Assembly: GCA_019694805.1 (NCBI GenBank)
Contig: JAIBBG010000005.1
Coordinates: 62,001-126,000 of the forward strand
Length of the DNA stretch: 64,000 nt
Direction: 5' to 3'
Origin: Flavobacteriales bacterium
GTDB taxonomy: Bacteria > Bacteroidota > Bacteroidia > Flavobacteriales_D > Sanyastnellaceae
Shown here: piece after piece, positions 8,636 to 17,107 of the stretch
Position numbering within the stretch: position 1 is the first letter of the stretch
Layout: each line of letters starts with the position of its first letter
Notes under the pieces: generated by a model
Databases searched by the model: none
Seen by the model: the letters and a program-made list of their open reading frames with translations, nothing else
Told to the model about the DNA's origin: nothing
Position numbers and translations under genes: made by a program

Positions 8636-8726
8636 TAACTTGTTTCATTGCATTCATTTTCGACAAGACAGAATTATCATCATAGGCCTATCCTATCAAC
8701 TTGCAATTCATGGAATCTGGGTTAAA
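8636..8726 (+). repeat. dispersed intergenic repeat, copy 1
   Basis: The left part TAACTTGTTTCATTGCATTC (8636-8655) matches 50344-50363 except at two bases. The right end CAATTCATGGAATCTGGGTT (8704-8723), extended to 8725, matches 50921-50942 at 21 of 22 bases. The final TTAA supplies the complement of the stop codon (8722-8724) of the minus-strand ABC gene. See the other copies at 26981, 44860, 50344, 50921, 57898 and 58045. Confidence 0.6.
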
Positions 8727-9420
8727 CCACTTGATTTTCGCTGATGATTTTCCCATCCTGCATCTCAATGATGCGATCAGTTCTTCTTGCAAAGTCATTG
8801 TCGTGTGTGACGATCAACATGGTTTGACCAAATTCGTGAGTCAGTTTACTGAGTAGGTCAAACACCAAATCACTATTGTATTTGTCCAGATTACCAGTAG
8901 GTTCATCACCCATGATGATGGCCGGATCATTGATCAATGCCCTGGCAATGGCAATGCGTTGTTTTTGACCGCCACTTAATTGTCCGGGCATTTTCAATGC
9001 CTGATCTTCCACTCCAAGTTGACGGAGTCTTTCCATAGCTCTGTGCTCAATTTCTTGTCTGCTGAATTTATTTAGTTTGAGAGCCGGCAGCATGATGTTG
9101 TGAAGCACATTGAACTCAGCAAGCAGGTAATGAAATTGAAATACGAATCCAATGCTTTCATTCCTCACTTTAGCGAGATCAGCATTACTGCGGTTCTTGA
9201 GTGAATTTCCATTCAATAAAATATCACCATCGTAGACAGTATCCATGGTACTGAGGATATACAATAGCGTGCTTTTTCCGCATCCAGACTTCCCAATGAT
9301 GGAAATGAATTCCCCTTTAAGAATATTGAAACTCACATGATTCAATACACGGATTTTCACCGGATCGTAAAAGTCCTTGCAAATATCTATAGCCTGGAGT
9401 ACGGTGTTTTTATTCGTCAT
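8722..9420 (-). CDS. ABC transporter ATP-binding protein (LolD/MacB-type)
   Basis: The 232-residue ATPase has Walker A GKSGCGKST (43-51), Q loop near FVFQFHYLL, signature LSGGQ (148-152), Walker B IIMGDEPT (168-175) and switch His in VTHD. The LLAEFNVLHNIMLPAL stretch and overall length are typical of the LolD/MacB/FtsE class. It powers the FtsX-type permease encoded just upstream (four-base ATGA overlap), with the MacA-like adaptor before that. Together they form a tripartite inner-membrane exporter. The stop codon falls inside the end of a dispersed repeat, so the last one or two residues (QVV) may have been set by that element. Confidence 0.93.
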   Translation of the reverse strand: MTNKNTVLQAIDICKDFYDPVKIRVLNHVSFNILKGEFISIIGKSGCGKSTLLYILSTMDTVYDGDILLNGNSLKNRSNADLAKVRNESIGFVFQFHYLLAEFNVLHNIMLPALKLNKFSRQEIEHRAMERLRQLGVEDQALKMPGQLSGGQKQRIAIARALINDPAIIMGDEPTGNLDKYNSDLVFDLLSKLTHEFGQTMLIVTHDNDFARRTDRIIEMQDGKIISENQVV

Positions 9421-10676
9421 TTTCCACGGATAATGATGACAGGATCAATATGAGAAGCCTTCCTTGCAGGAAACAAACCAGCGATATAAGTCGTGACCAA
9501 TGCGAAGACAATACCGATTCCATAATAAACAGGATTGAAGTTTACAGGAAATGTATTGATTTTAGGAAGTGCAGCGGTGACAAAAGGAATATTGTCAACG
9601 ATACTGGAAAGGGTGAAACCGAGTAACAATCCCGCAATACCTCCGGAAACACCAATGATCATGGAAAGAAAAAGGAATACCTGTTTGACATCACTTCCAG
9701 AAAAACCAGTTGCTTTCATGATAGCAATGGAATCCATTTTTTCATAGATCATCATGTTCAGAATATTATATATACCAAAACCTGCGACTATGAGGAGTAC
9801 AATGCTCACCGCAAAAGAAATGATGTTTCTGACATCAGTGCCTGTTTCAAATTGTGCGTTGGCTGTTTGAATATCCACGGCATCAGTATGATAGATATTG
9901 GCAAATTCTTTAGCCATGTCAGGAGCATCCTCTATGTTATTCAGCTTGACTTGAATGTCGGTGATATAGCTGGCAGGTTTACCCAATAATTTCTGGATTG
10001 TCTCCATAGAAGTATAGCTCTGTGTGTTGTCGAAATCCGCCAAACCGACTTGAAATAGCCCAACAATTTTCAGCAAAACAAAATCACCTCTTGGTGTTGA
10101 AACCTGTATCACATCACCCTTTTTGACCAACATTTTGTCGGCCAGACCTTTCCCTAAAAAGATACTATTGCTCACATGATCCAAATCGATGGCCTGGCCT
10201 TCCAGAACATTGTCACTGAATGCGAATAATCTATCTTCTTCCAATACATCAATGCCATTGACAACCCCTGCAATTTCAATTTCACCGGCATTGAAAAATA
10301 CCTGTGTCACTACTTTGGGCGCAACACCAGAAACCCTTGGATCTTTGGATATCGATTCCATGATTCTCGGAGCATCATAAATCTCTTTGCCGTGTTCTTT
10401 CGGTTTGATGGAACTGATGAAATGCTTGGGGTGATCGTATTTCTGGACGTATTCTATGGGTTGTTTGATCGCAGGTTTCACTTCATTGTATAGTCGAACA
10501 TGTGCAGTGCGGTTGATGATTAAGCCGTCCAGAAGATCATTCAACCCCGTCATAAAACCTGTGAGTGTGATGAACATCGCAATACCAAATGTTACACCGA
10601 CACCAGCAACGACTGATTGTTTTACCCTGGCTCTGAGCAGGCCCCATGCGATGATCAGATTCAATCCCGGCTTCAT
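9417..10676 (-). CDS. ABC transporter permease, MacB/LolCE (FtsX-like) type
   Basis: The 419-residue protein has the MacB/LolE layout: one N-terminal transmembrane helix (about 20-42), a large periplasmic MacB-PCD domain (about 45-280), then three FtsX-domain helices (about 285-310, 335-365, 385-405). The short motif AIMKATGFSGSDV is the FtsX coupling segment. Stop and start overlap by four bases with both neighbours, so the three proteins are made together. Bacteroidota versions can serve in lipoprotein release or in efflux; the HlyD-like adaptor favours MacAB-style mechanotransmission export. No outer-membrane TolC-like gene is next to it. Confidence 0.9.
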   Translation of the reverse strand: MKPGLNLIIAWGLLRARVKQSVVAGVGVTFGIAMFITLTGFMTGLNDLLDGLIINRTAHVRLYNEVKPAIKQPIEYVQKYDHPKHFISSIKPKEHGKEIYDAPRIMESISKDPRVSGVAPKVVTQVFFNAGEIEIAGVVNGIDVLEEDRLFAFSDNVLEGQAIDLDHVSNSIFLGKGLADKMLVKKGDVIQVSTPRGDFVLLKIVGLFQVGLADFDNTQSYTSMETIQKLLGKPASYITDIQVKLNNIEDAPDMAKEFANIYHTDAVDIQTANAQFETGTDVRNIISFAVSIVLLIVAGFGIYNILNMMIYEKMDSIAIMKATGFSGSDVKQVFLFLSMIIGVSGGIAGLLLGFTLSSIVDNIPFVTAALPKINTFPVNFNPVYYGIGIVFALVTTYIAGLFPARKASHIDPVIIIRGK

Positions 10677-11770
10677 GGTTTAGGCTCAAGATAGAGTTCA
10701 GTAGATTGATCAATTCCAGAAGTGATTTCCACTTTTTCATAATCCATCAGCCCTACCCCTACTTCAATTTTTTCTCCGGCTTCGTTGTAGACAAACTTGT
10801 CTTCAAAAAGGTATTTTCTTGGGATGGTGAGTGATTGTTTTTTTTCTGTAATAACCACATTGCATTCAGCAGTGAGGTTGGGAAAGATCAACTCAGGTTG
10901 TTTTGAAAATACGGCTTCAACGAGAAAAGTCCTTGTTCTTTCGTTCATGATGGGATCGATTGCGCTCACTTGAGCTTCGAAAACTTTACCGGGATGACTA
11001 TCCATACTCACGTAAACAAGCTGCCCGATTTTCACTTTTGAAATATCATATTCGTCAACTTGCATCTCAAGTACAAATACATCCGCAGCGCCAATTACAG
11101 CAAGGGGATTTTGAGGCGTAATCAATTCATTTTCTTTGCTGATCATATCATAAACAACACCATCCAACCTCGACTTCACGATAAAGTCCTCCTTGTTCAC
11201 CTTAGAAATTTCGTAGCCGATTTCTGCACGTCTTGTTTCATTTTCCAATTGGCTTTTTGCCTGATTGAAACGATTACGTGCAGCCAGATAGTTCTTCTTT
11301 GAAAGTTGAAATGCCAGTTCTCTTTGTTCCAATTCAACCTTAGATCCAATTTGCTGGTTCCATAAGTTCTTTTGTCGGTAATAGAGTGCTGAATCCAGAT
11401 CATACTTTTCCCTGGCTTGTTCAGTTTGCAATCTCAATTCAGTAAGCTTGTCAGACTCCTTTTTGCTGTTTTCACGGGATAATTGGAGAAGTTCTAGTGC
11501 ATTTTCACTGCTCAGTACAGCCTGATCACCGCGAATGATAAAAAGTGTATCACCCTGGTGAACAATTTGGCCGGTCTTTTTGGTAGCCTTGAGAATGACA
11601 CCGCTTACTACAGATTGAACGGTATATTGCCCGTCAGCTTTGACTCTCGCTGACGCGTAAACTGATTCCGTGATATCTCCAATTTCTGGACGGATATGTT
11701 CTCTTTTTTTGCTACAAGCAGAGAGAATAACAACGGATAATGCGATGAATAAAAGGTTTCTGTATTTCAC
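10673..11770 (-). CDS. HlyD/MacA-like periplasmic adaptor lipoprotein
   Basis: The 365-residue protein begins with a lipoprotein signal (lipobox LSAC at about residues 17-20), then a barrel-sandwich half (VVSGVILKATKKTGQIVHQGD), a long alpha hairpin (about 85-185), the second half of the lipoyl-like domain (VKSRLDGVVYDMISKENELI) and a beta-barrel domain. This is the adaptor of a tripartite MacAB-like pump, bridging the permease to an outer-membrane channel that must be encoded elsewhere. The start codon is GTG at 11770. TACTTTG lies five bases upstream, one base shorter than the usual -7 box, so the leader may be very short. It is first in a three-gene operon with four-base overlaps. Confidence 0.88.
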   Translation of the reverse strand: MKYRNLLFIALSVVILSACSKKREHIRPEIGDITESVYASARVKADGQYTVQSVVSGVILKATKKTGQIVHQGDTLFIIRGDQAVLSSENALELLQLSRENSKKESDKLTELRLQTEQAREKYDLDSALYYRQKNLWNQQIGSKVELEQRELAFQLSKKNYLAARNRFNQAKSQLENETRRAEIGYEISKVNKEDFIVKSRLDGVVYDMISKENELITPQNPLAVIGAADVFVLEMQVDEYDISKVKIGQLVYVSMDSHPGKVFEAQVSAIDPIMNERTRTFLVEAVFSKQPELIFPNLTAECNVVITEKKQSLTIPRKYLFEDKFVYNEAGEKIEVGVGLMDYEKVEITSGIDQSTELYLEPKP

Positions 11771-11785
11771 GAAACCAAAGTAGAA

Positions 11786-11827
11786 ACAAAAACCTTCACC
11801 CGACCATGCTGGAAGTCAGGTGAAGGT
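11786..11827 (-). terminator. terminator of the minus-strand gene at 11914-12354
   Basis: Nine-base arms ACCTTCACC / GGTGAAGGT with extra inner pairs. On the minus strand the stem is followed by TTTTTG. It separates the small upstream gene from the exporter operon. Confidence 0.8.
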
Positions 11828-11913
11828 CTGTCATCGGTCAACGACGTATTTGATCGGTAAAAGGCATAATCCCATCATCTGAACCCAATCCCGATTGCCA
11901 TACGGGTGGAAAA

Positions 11914-12354
11914 TCAGAAACTGACAGATGCAAATGCCTTGAGATAGGCTTCTTTCCAATCCACCTCGAATGAAGGAATATTGCGCATGACGTCGGTGAA
12001 TTTTGTACAACGCGAGCCCATGTAATTGCGCATCAATTCCTGGTGTTCGCTGCTGAGTTTTGAAAATGCCAACAGAACAGTAAGTTCATCGGAAGTGAGG
12101 AAGTCGTGCAGGTTCCACAGAGCAATTGGACCGTGCAAAACATGGACCCTGCCGTCTTTCAGGAAGTTTACGGTACACTGACCATTGTTGCGGAAGAAGT
12201 AGTTTTTACCTTGAATGAAATGAAATACACGAGAATTCGAGTTGATCTCCACAAAACGGTGTTTGAAGAGAATTTCAGCAAGTTCAGCGGAAGACTGAAA
12301 AATGACGGGAGAAATGAACTCCGGTTGGGTGGAATAAAATTGTATGGCTGTCAT
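11914..12354 (-). CDS. hypothetical protein, 146 residues
   Basis: I do not recognise this soluble protein. It starts at ATG 12354 (MTAIQFYSTQPEF); a longer frame upstream reads through basic, Cys-rich, low-quality sequence and is not credible. There is no signal peptide or transmembrane segment. Visible features are a mixed alpha/beta composition with FHFIQGKNYFFRNNGQ and VHVLHGPIALWNLHDFL, and a Trp/Lys-rich C terminus (VDWKEAYLKAF). The clean terminator after it and normal codon use support a real gene. It is divergent from the T9SS cargo gene at 12586, with about 230 bases between. Confidence 0.65.
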   Translation of the reverse strand: MTAIQFYSTQPEFISPVIFQSSAELAEILFKHRFVEINSNSRVFHFIQGKNYFFRNNGQCTVNFLKDGRVHVLHGPIALWNLHDFLTSDELTVLLAFSKLSSEHQELMRNYMGSRCTKFTDVMRNIPSFEVDWKEAYLKAFASVSF

Positions 12355-12519
12355 GGCATGTAATTTTTTGACAAAGCAGCATCTGGTGATTGTAACGTAT
12401 TTACGACCTCCCTTTTTTTTGCAACTTTTTCCTCCGGAAAGCAGACTATGGAAGAACAAGGCTCAAATCCCGCATTCCGGATGCGCGGGAAGGGTGGTGA
12501 ATAAAAAAATGGGTTGCAA

Positions 12520-12552
12520 TTGCGGAATGAAAGGAAAAGTAGCCTAACATTG
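12520..12552 (+). promoter_or_regulatory. promoter of the T9SS cargo gene
   Basis: TTG (12520-12522), 22 bases, TAACATTG (12545-12552, one mismatch to TAnnTTTG), 33 bases before the ATG. A GC-rich hairpin CCCGCAT / ATGCG-c-GGG (12469-12489) lies upstream. Confidence 0.5.
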
Positions 12553-12585
12553 TGTATTGAATCAACCAAAAACAGTTCAACTATC

Positions 12586-13554
12586 ATGAAAAAACTTACA
12601 CTTTTTGCCTGTGCATTGATGTTGAGTCAGGTAATACTGGCCAATGATGTCCGCCTGATTGTTCAGCGCGTGGATAATCACGGAGCAGTGAATGGCAGCA
12701 CATACAGACTCTATGCACAACTGGCTACTCCAGAACAAAGTCTGCACATTGTGTATGGTGACCAAACCAATCCCTTGAAAATTGAATCAACAGCTCCCCT
12801 GTTTCAGAATCAATATTGCGGTCATAGCGCAGCCTATGTGAATCCTGCGACAGTTGCAGTAGATGCAACAGCAGCGTATGACTCGTGGATTACACTGGGT
12901 TATGACAACAGTCAAAACAACGATATGTGGGATATCGGAGTAGATTTTTCAACATTTGATGCCAATGGATCTATCTATAGCAACAATGGAGGCTGGTTCC
13001 TGATTCCAACTGACGAAAAATGCAATCAGAACGCCAGTGGACTTGTTTTGCTCGCGCAGTTTACCACTACAGGAATCGTGAGTGGACAATTGAATTTGCA
13101 AGGTTGGAATGCTCCACAAGATGCCTGGAGAGCAAATGCCCTCACCTTCTCTACAGCACAAGCGATGATTTTTGGTTGTACAGACTCGAAAGCCAGCAAT
13201 TACAGTCCGCAAGCAGAATTCAATGACGGCAGCTGTGCATACAATCAAGGTTCTACACAGCCTTCGAACGCTGGTCCACAGGTAACTGAAAGCAACTGGG
13301 AAGTATTTCCAAATCCGTTGCGCGACAATATGCTGAACATCCAGTTCAATGGCATTGATATCAAACAAACGCAAACCAGAATCGATATCATCGATATGAA
13401 CGGAAAATTGGTTGGTTCACATAGCATTTCTGCTGGATCACTCATTGGAGGTAATCGCGTTGTGATCGAACAATCATTGGCAGCTGGTACATATCAGGCT
13501 GTTCTTGTTCAGAACGGTAAACAGGAAGCCAAGACCATTATCGTACAGAAATAA
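12586..13554 (+). CDS. secreted protein with T9SS type A sorting domain
   Basis: The 322-residue protein starts with a signal peptide (MKKLTLFACALMLSQVILAN). A beta-rich domain of unknown type follows (about 20-195), then a Cys motif GCTDSKASNYSPQAEFNDGS (about 205-226) of the kind that recurs in Bacteroidota cell-surface proteins, then the C-terminal T9SS type A domain (VFPNPLRDNMLNIQF to KTIIVQK, about 245-322). It is predicted to be exported by Sec, carried across the outer membrane by T9SS, and anchored or released. Substrate or role is unknown. The start was chosen at the signal peptide; in-frame upstream sequence is basic and not homolog-like. It has its own promoter and terminator. Confidence 0.88.
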   Translation: MKKLTLFACALMLSQVILANDVRLIVQRVDNHGAVNGSTYRLYAQLATPEQSLHIVYGDQTNPLKIESTAPLFQNQYCGHSAAYVNPATVAVDATAAYDSWITLGYDNSQNNDMWDIGVDFSTFDANGSIYSNNGGWFLIPTDEKCNQNASGLVLLAQFTTTGIVSGQLNLQGWNAPQDAWRANALTFSTAQAMIFGCTDSKASNYSPQAEFNDGSCAYNQGSTQPSNAGPQVTESNWEVFPNPLRDNMLNIQFNGIDIKQTQTRIDIIDMNGKLVGSHSISAGSLIGGNRVVIEQSLAAGTYQAVLVQNGKQEAKTIIVQK

Positions 13555-13571
13555 ACATAGACTTACATAAG

Positions 13572-13599
13572 GAAAGGGCCGCCATGTGCGGCCTTTTTT
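13572..13599 (+). terminator. terminator of the T9SS cargo gene
   Basis: Stem GGCCGC / GCGGCC flanked by AAAG and CTTTTTT. Confidence 0.85.
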
Positions 13600-13681
13600 C
13601 ATGCGACAAAGTTTTACGCACCAACAAGCAGAGTTGGCAGATCACAGGGTTTCAGAAACACAAGCGAAAACAAGAATGATG

Positions 13682-14200
13682 TTAGTTCTTTTCTATGATA
13701 CAACCCACCGCGGGAACGAAAGGAACAGTAACTGGCATTCCTGCATTGATCTCTGTGAGTGCATTATCCAAATTATGTTCCTTGATGATGGTCCTTTTTT
13801 TACCAATGCGTAAGTAGGAATCATCAATTCGGCCATGGTAAAGAACTTCGCCCCTTTCATTGATTACAAACACTTCAGGAGTAATCGTTGCATTCAATGA
13901 AAGATGACGTTTCGTCAAGTCCTTTTCTACCTCGAAGGGAAGTTTGTATTTCTTTTTAAAATCATCAATTTCTTCCTGATCGAATTCACCACCAGGGATC
14001 AATGCCTTACAATTGAATTTGTGGGGATCCAGTTGTTCTGGGAGCTCCCGCATGTATTTGCAGTAGTATTTACAAATAGGGCAAGTCGGTGACAAAAAGA
14101 AGATGATCTCGTATTGTTCAGAGGAAGTCTGAGCTCTTGTCTCAAATGATCCAACAAACAAAGCGCAAACCATTGCGACAATGATGGTAATAAAACGCAT
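13682..14200 (-). CDS. secreted thioredoxin-fold redoxin
   Basis: The 172-residue protein has a signal peptide (residues 1-23, ending TRAQ) and a thioredoxin-like fold with the active-site motif SPTCPICKYYC (CPIC pair), the cis-Pro region TITPEVFVINERGEVLYHGRIDD, and the C-terminal AVGCII Cys motif seen in a redoxin/AhpC-TSA subgroup. It probably reduces or oxidises thiols in the periplasm. It is the last gene of the operon TPR protein, ECF sigma, membrane anti-sigma candidate, redoxin (17 bases after the previous stop), which suggests control by envelope redox stress; that link is inference. Confidence 0.82.
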   Translation of the reverse strand: MRFITIIVAMVCALFVGSFETRAQTSSEQYEIIFFLSPTCPICKYYCKYMRELPEQLDPHKFNCKALIPGGEFDQEEIDDFKKKYKLPFEVEKDLTKRHLSLNATITPEVFVINERGEVLYHGRIDDSYLRIGKKRTIIKEHNLDNALTEINAGMPVTVPFVPAVGCIIEKN

Positions 14201-14217
14201 ATCACGAAGATAGCGCT

Positions 14218-15234
14218 TTATGGTGCAGTATAAAGTACGGCCAATAGATCTTTCATTCCATGACCACTGATTGAATTGGTGTTGATGGTAAGTGAGGTAA
14301 CAAATCCTTCAGTAGAATCAAAATTGTAATTGGTTGAAGTTAGGGTAATGTTGCTCAAAGTTGTTGGAGCACAACACGCATCTGCAGCGACAATAACCTC
14401 TGAATTGTTGGTTTGTGGAATAGCCTCATCTGCCAGGGAGAATTGATTGACCTCATTTTTTTCTTCTTCACTCTCCTTTTTCACGTCATCAACTTTCATT
14501 TTCGTTGTATTGTTTACCACATCTTTTTTCGTTGGCTTCGCGCTGGTTACAGCTTTTGTTGCAACATCGGTAGAAACGACGTTTTCCGTAGCCGGTGCAG
14601 CCATGGCATTATTGTCGTCAAATGCCACCGCACCTTCAGCAACGACATGGTCTATGTGTACATCCTCTGCCCTACTTTCCTGAACCGCAGGTAAATCCTC
14701 AATAGCCACTTCAGGAACAGCAAGTGTTTTAGGAGCCGGTGGAATTCGTTCATTGGAAAGATTTTCAGCGAAAAGGTTACCATTTTGTATCAGGTTTGAT
14801 GAGTCTTTCTGACCGATAGAAACATCTTTGGAAGCTATTTGATCAATGCTTTTTTCATTTCGAACAGCAAAGAACCAAATACCGCCAATCAAAACAACTG
14901 CGGTAGCAAAAGCCATTTGATAAGCAGGTCTTCGATACCATTTTATTTCTGGTAAAATGAAAATACTATTCAACCAAACCATGAAACCGCCTTTTTTCTC
15001 TGCCGCGAATTCCTTCAGTAATTCCTTTTTGATGGAAGGATCCGGTTCCAGCCATTCCTCCTGATACGGCTGATCATGTAAGGTAAATAGCATCGAACGA
15101 AGACTATTATATTCTTCTTCATTCTTCACATGCTGAAGAACGAATTCCCTTTCATCATCAAAGAGTTCGTTGTACTGTTTGTGCATCAGTAACGACTCAA
15201 TATCCTCCGGGTCATATTTGTGATTCGTGTTCAT
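14218..15234 (-). CDS. probable anti-sigma factor, single-pass membrane protein
   Basis: The 338-residue protein has a helical N-terminal cytoplasmic part (about 1-100: YDPEDIESLLMHKQYNELFDDERE), one transmembrane helix (about 105-125, MAFATAVVLIGGIWFF) and a long low-complexity periplasmic part rich in Ala, Val and Lys, ending in a beta-like segment. The position five bases after an ECF sigma gene, together with this topology, makes an anti-sigma role likely, although there is no classical zinc HxxxCxxC motif. The ATG at 15234 was chosen; a TTG at 15243 overlapping the sigma stop is an alternative. Confidence 0.72.
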   Translation of the reverse strand: MNTNHKYDPEDIESLLMHKQYNELFDDEREFVLQHVKNEEEYNSLRSMLFTLHDQPYQEEWLEPDPSIKKELLKEFAAEKKGGFMVWLNSIFILPEIKWYRRPAYQMAFATAVVLIGGIWFFAVRNEKSIDQIASKDVSIGQKDSSNLIQNGNLFAENLSNERIPPAPKTLAVPEVAIEDLPAVQESRAEDVHIDHVVAEGAVAFDDNNAMAAPATENVVSTDVATKAVTSAKPTKKDVVNNTTKMKVDDVKKESEEEKNEVNQFSLADEAIPQTNNSEVIVAADACCAPTTLSNITLTSTNYNFDSTEGFVTSLTINTNSISGHGMKDLLAVLYTAP

Positions 15235-15239
15235 TTCTT

Positions 15240-15857
15240 TCAATTAAAAATGGTGATGCCTAATGCGATCAGCCAAGTTGTAATGCCTTCAAATACCTTT
15301 AATTTCTGATTCAATTCTTTCAGAATATAGAACAACCTCGATTTGACGGTACCTTCACTTACCTGCATGATTTCGCTGATTTCGATTATGCTCAATTCCT
15401 GTGTAAACCTGAGTTCAAACGTTTGTTGTTTTACTTCATCAAGTTCAGATAAAGCCTCTTTCAATTTTTGCATGAAAGAACTTCGGTCCATTTTTCTCTG
15501 AGATTCATTGAGCGCAGTAAACGAATCTTCCCTTTTGAGTTCCGCGTGAGCCACTTTGCGAACTTCCTGTTTGGCGTATTCATTCTTACACATATTGTGT
15601 GCAATGCTGTACAACCATGTCTTGAAAGGTCTAGAAATGTCGTAGAGATGTGGCTTCTGAACCAATTTGGCGAATAGTTCCTGTGTAAAATCTCGTGCTT
15701 TTTCACGATCCTTCCACAACATACGGTGGAAGTAGTTGTACATGAGTTTAGCATAACGATCATACAACACTTCAAAAGCTTTCTGATCGCGCTGGCCGAT
15801 GAGCAACATCAATTGCTCATCATGTTCCTTTTCGTATGGATGTTTCGATGCAGCCAT
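15240..15857 (-). CDS. ECF-type RNA polymerase sigma factor
   Basis: The 205-residue protein has sigma region 2 (AFEVLYDRYAKLMYNYFHRML, then DFTQELFAKL and FKTWLYSIAHNMCKNEY) and region 4 (LDEVKQQTFELRFTQELSIIEISEIM, VSEGTVKSRLFYILKEL). There is a hydrophobic C-terminal tail (ITTWLIALGITIF), which is unusual and could touch the membrane. It would direct RNA polymerase to a small regulon when released by its anti-sigma, probably the next gene. It lies three bases downstream of the TPR gene and five bases upstream of the membrane protein. Confidence 0.93.
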   Translation of the reverse strand: MAASKHPYEKEHDEQLMLLIGQRDQKAFEVLYDRYAKLMYNYFHRMLWKDREKARDFTQELFAKLVQKPHLYDISRPFKTWLYSIAHNMCKNEYAKQEVRKVAHAELKREDSFTALNESQRKMDRSSFMQKLKEALSELDEVKQQTFELRFTQELSIIEISEIMQVSEGTVKSRLFYILKELNQKLKVFEGITTWLIALGITIFN

Positions 15858-15860
15858 ACG

Positions 15861-16964
15861 TTAGTCAATATGTTTTTTGGTAGCCTCTGTCAGAGCAAAT
15901 CTGTTTGAGATCTGAATGATTTGTTGTTTCAGATCTTCTGCTTTCTGCGTCTGCCCGGTAAGTTTGTATTGATCCATCAACAGAATCATTGGCATCAGGT
16001 AGTTTCTGTTGATGGATTCAGCTTGATGAATATTGTTTTTAGCAAACAAAGATTCCCAGTTGTATACCAGTGATGGAATGTTTTCAATGGCAACAGCACT
16101 ATGCTTCATAGCCAGTCCAGTGCAGAACAATTCCCCACTTTTCGCTTTGAGAATTTCAGGAGAAACGGTGAGTGAGAAATACACAGGTCTTGAAGTTTGA
16201 TGGTTGAATAGCTTGTCTTCGGTAACGGATTTTCCGCTGGTTATTCCAAGCCAGCTTCTTACTTTTTCCTGATATTTTTCATTTCCAAGCCACTCGATAC
16301 AAATCACCGTGACGTCATTTCTGAAGTTTTGAAGCTGCTGCATCATCAGCAATGGATAGGTATCCACATTCCCATTGGTAATCAGAATACCATTTGCTTC
16401 AATGCTGTTGAATACATTCCGGTTGTATTCGACTTCAGCAGCGTTATAGACATCTGCACTCGACAACAACTGACAGTATTGTTTCATCTCGCCGGTGTTG
16501 TTTTCAATAGCAGTCAAAGCGATCATATCATCAATCAGTTCACGATCGCCAGGACGCATACTCCATGCCTTTTTCAAGTGCTCGAATGCGACGTCGGATT
16601 TATTCCCATTCAGGTAATTGACGTATTCAAATTCAAAACTTCCTGAGACATTCGCGCTCATGGAGGCGATCACCTGATCAAGTTTTTGTTGCTTCTCTTT
16701 GGAAATTTTACGAGAGTGTTCGGTATAACTTTCAAAACGCAGGGCTTTGTAATAATTCAGCCATGCATTGGCGTTTGACATGTCAGCATCAACAAGCGTT
16801 TTCCACTGTACAGCGGAAGCCTTGTAATCTGTTTTCGAACGTTGTGTAATATCGATAGACTCGACACTTCGCACCGATTGTTCCATACTTGCAGGCGCTG
16901 CCTGTCCGTGCATGGCCATCTGAACGCATGTGATGAGACCTATGAATATGGTGAGTGCTTTCAT
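15861..16964 (-). CDS. secreted TPR-like protein with a DUF2723-like soluble segment
   Basis: The 367-residue protein starts with a signal peptide (MKALTIFIGLITCVQMAMHGQA). The N-terminal half is helical repeat (AWLNYYKALRFESY, VAFEHLKKAWSMRPGDRE). The middle contains ILITNGNVDTYPLLMMQQL and FRNDVTVICIEWL, which closely resemble the NGDNDTYPLWYLQ and DV-V segment found in the soluble domain of Bacteroidota DUF2723 membrane proteins. The C-terminal part is again helical. The function is unknown; the same operon encodes an ECF sigma factor, so it may sense or report an envelope condition. Start ATG at 16964; a longer frame to 17021 lacks signal-peptide character. A TTACTTTG box lies six bases before the ATG. 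Confidence 0.75.
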   Translation of the reverse strand: MKALTIFIGLITCVQMAMHGQAAPASMEQSVRSVESIDITQRSKTDYKASAVQWKTLVDADMSNANAWLNYYKALRFESYTEHSRKISKEKQQKLDQVIASMSANVSGSFEFEYVNYLNGNKSDVAFEHLKKAWSMRPGDRELIDDMIALTAIENNTGEMKQYCQLLSSADVYNAAEVEYNRNVFNSIEANGILITNGNVDTYPLLMMQQLQNFRNDVTVICIEWLGNEKYQEKVRSWLGITSGKSVTEDKLFNHQTSRPVYFSLTVSPEILKAKSGELFCTGLAMKHSAVAIENIPSLVYNWESLFAKNNIHQAESINRNYLMPMILLMDQYKLTGQTQKAEDLKQQIIQISNRFALTEATKKHID

Positions 16965-17107
16965 CGGGATCAAAGTAAGTAAATCCTGAGCGCTGTACAC
17001 ACAAATTGGAAACAGGTTCAATCTGACCTCATTTTTTTGACACTTCTGCTTCCATCCTCTTCCGATTTTTGACGAAGAACATTTGGTTTGTACAAATCAA
17101 CAATCAC

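Noticed and set aside
14218-15234. Classical zinc anti-sigma factor (ZAS)
   Set aside because: No HxxxCxxC motif is present; only topology and gene position support the anti-sigma call.
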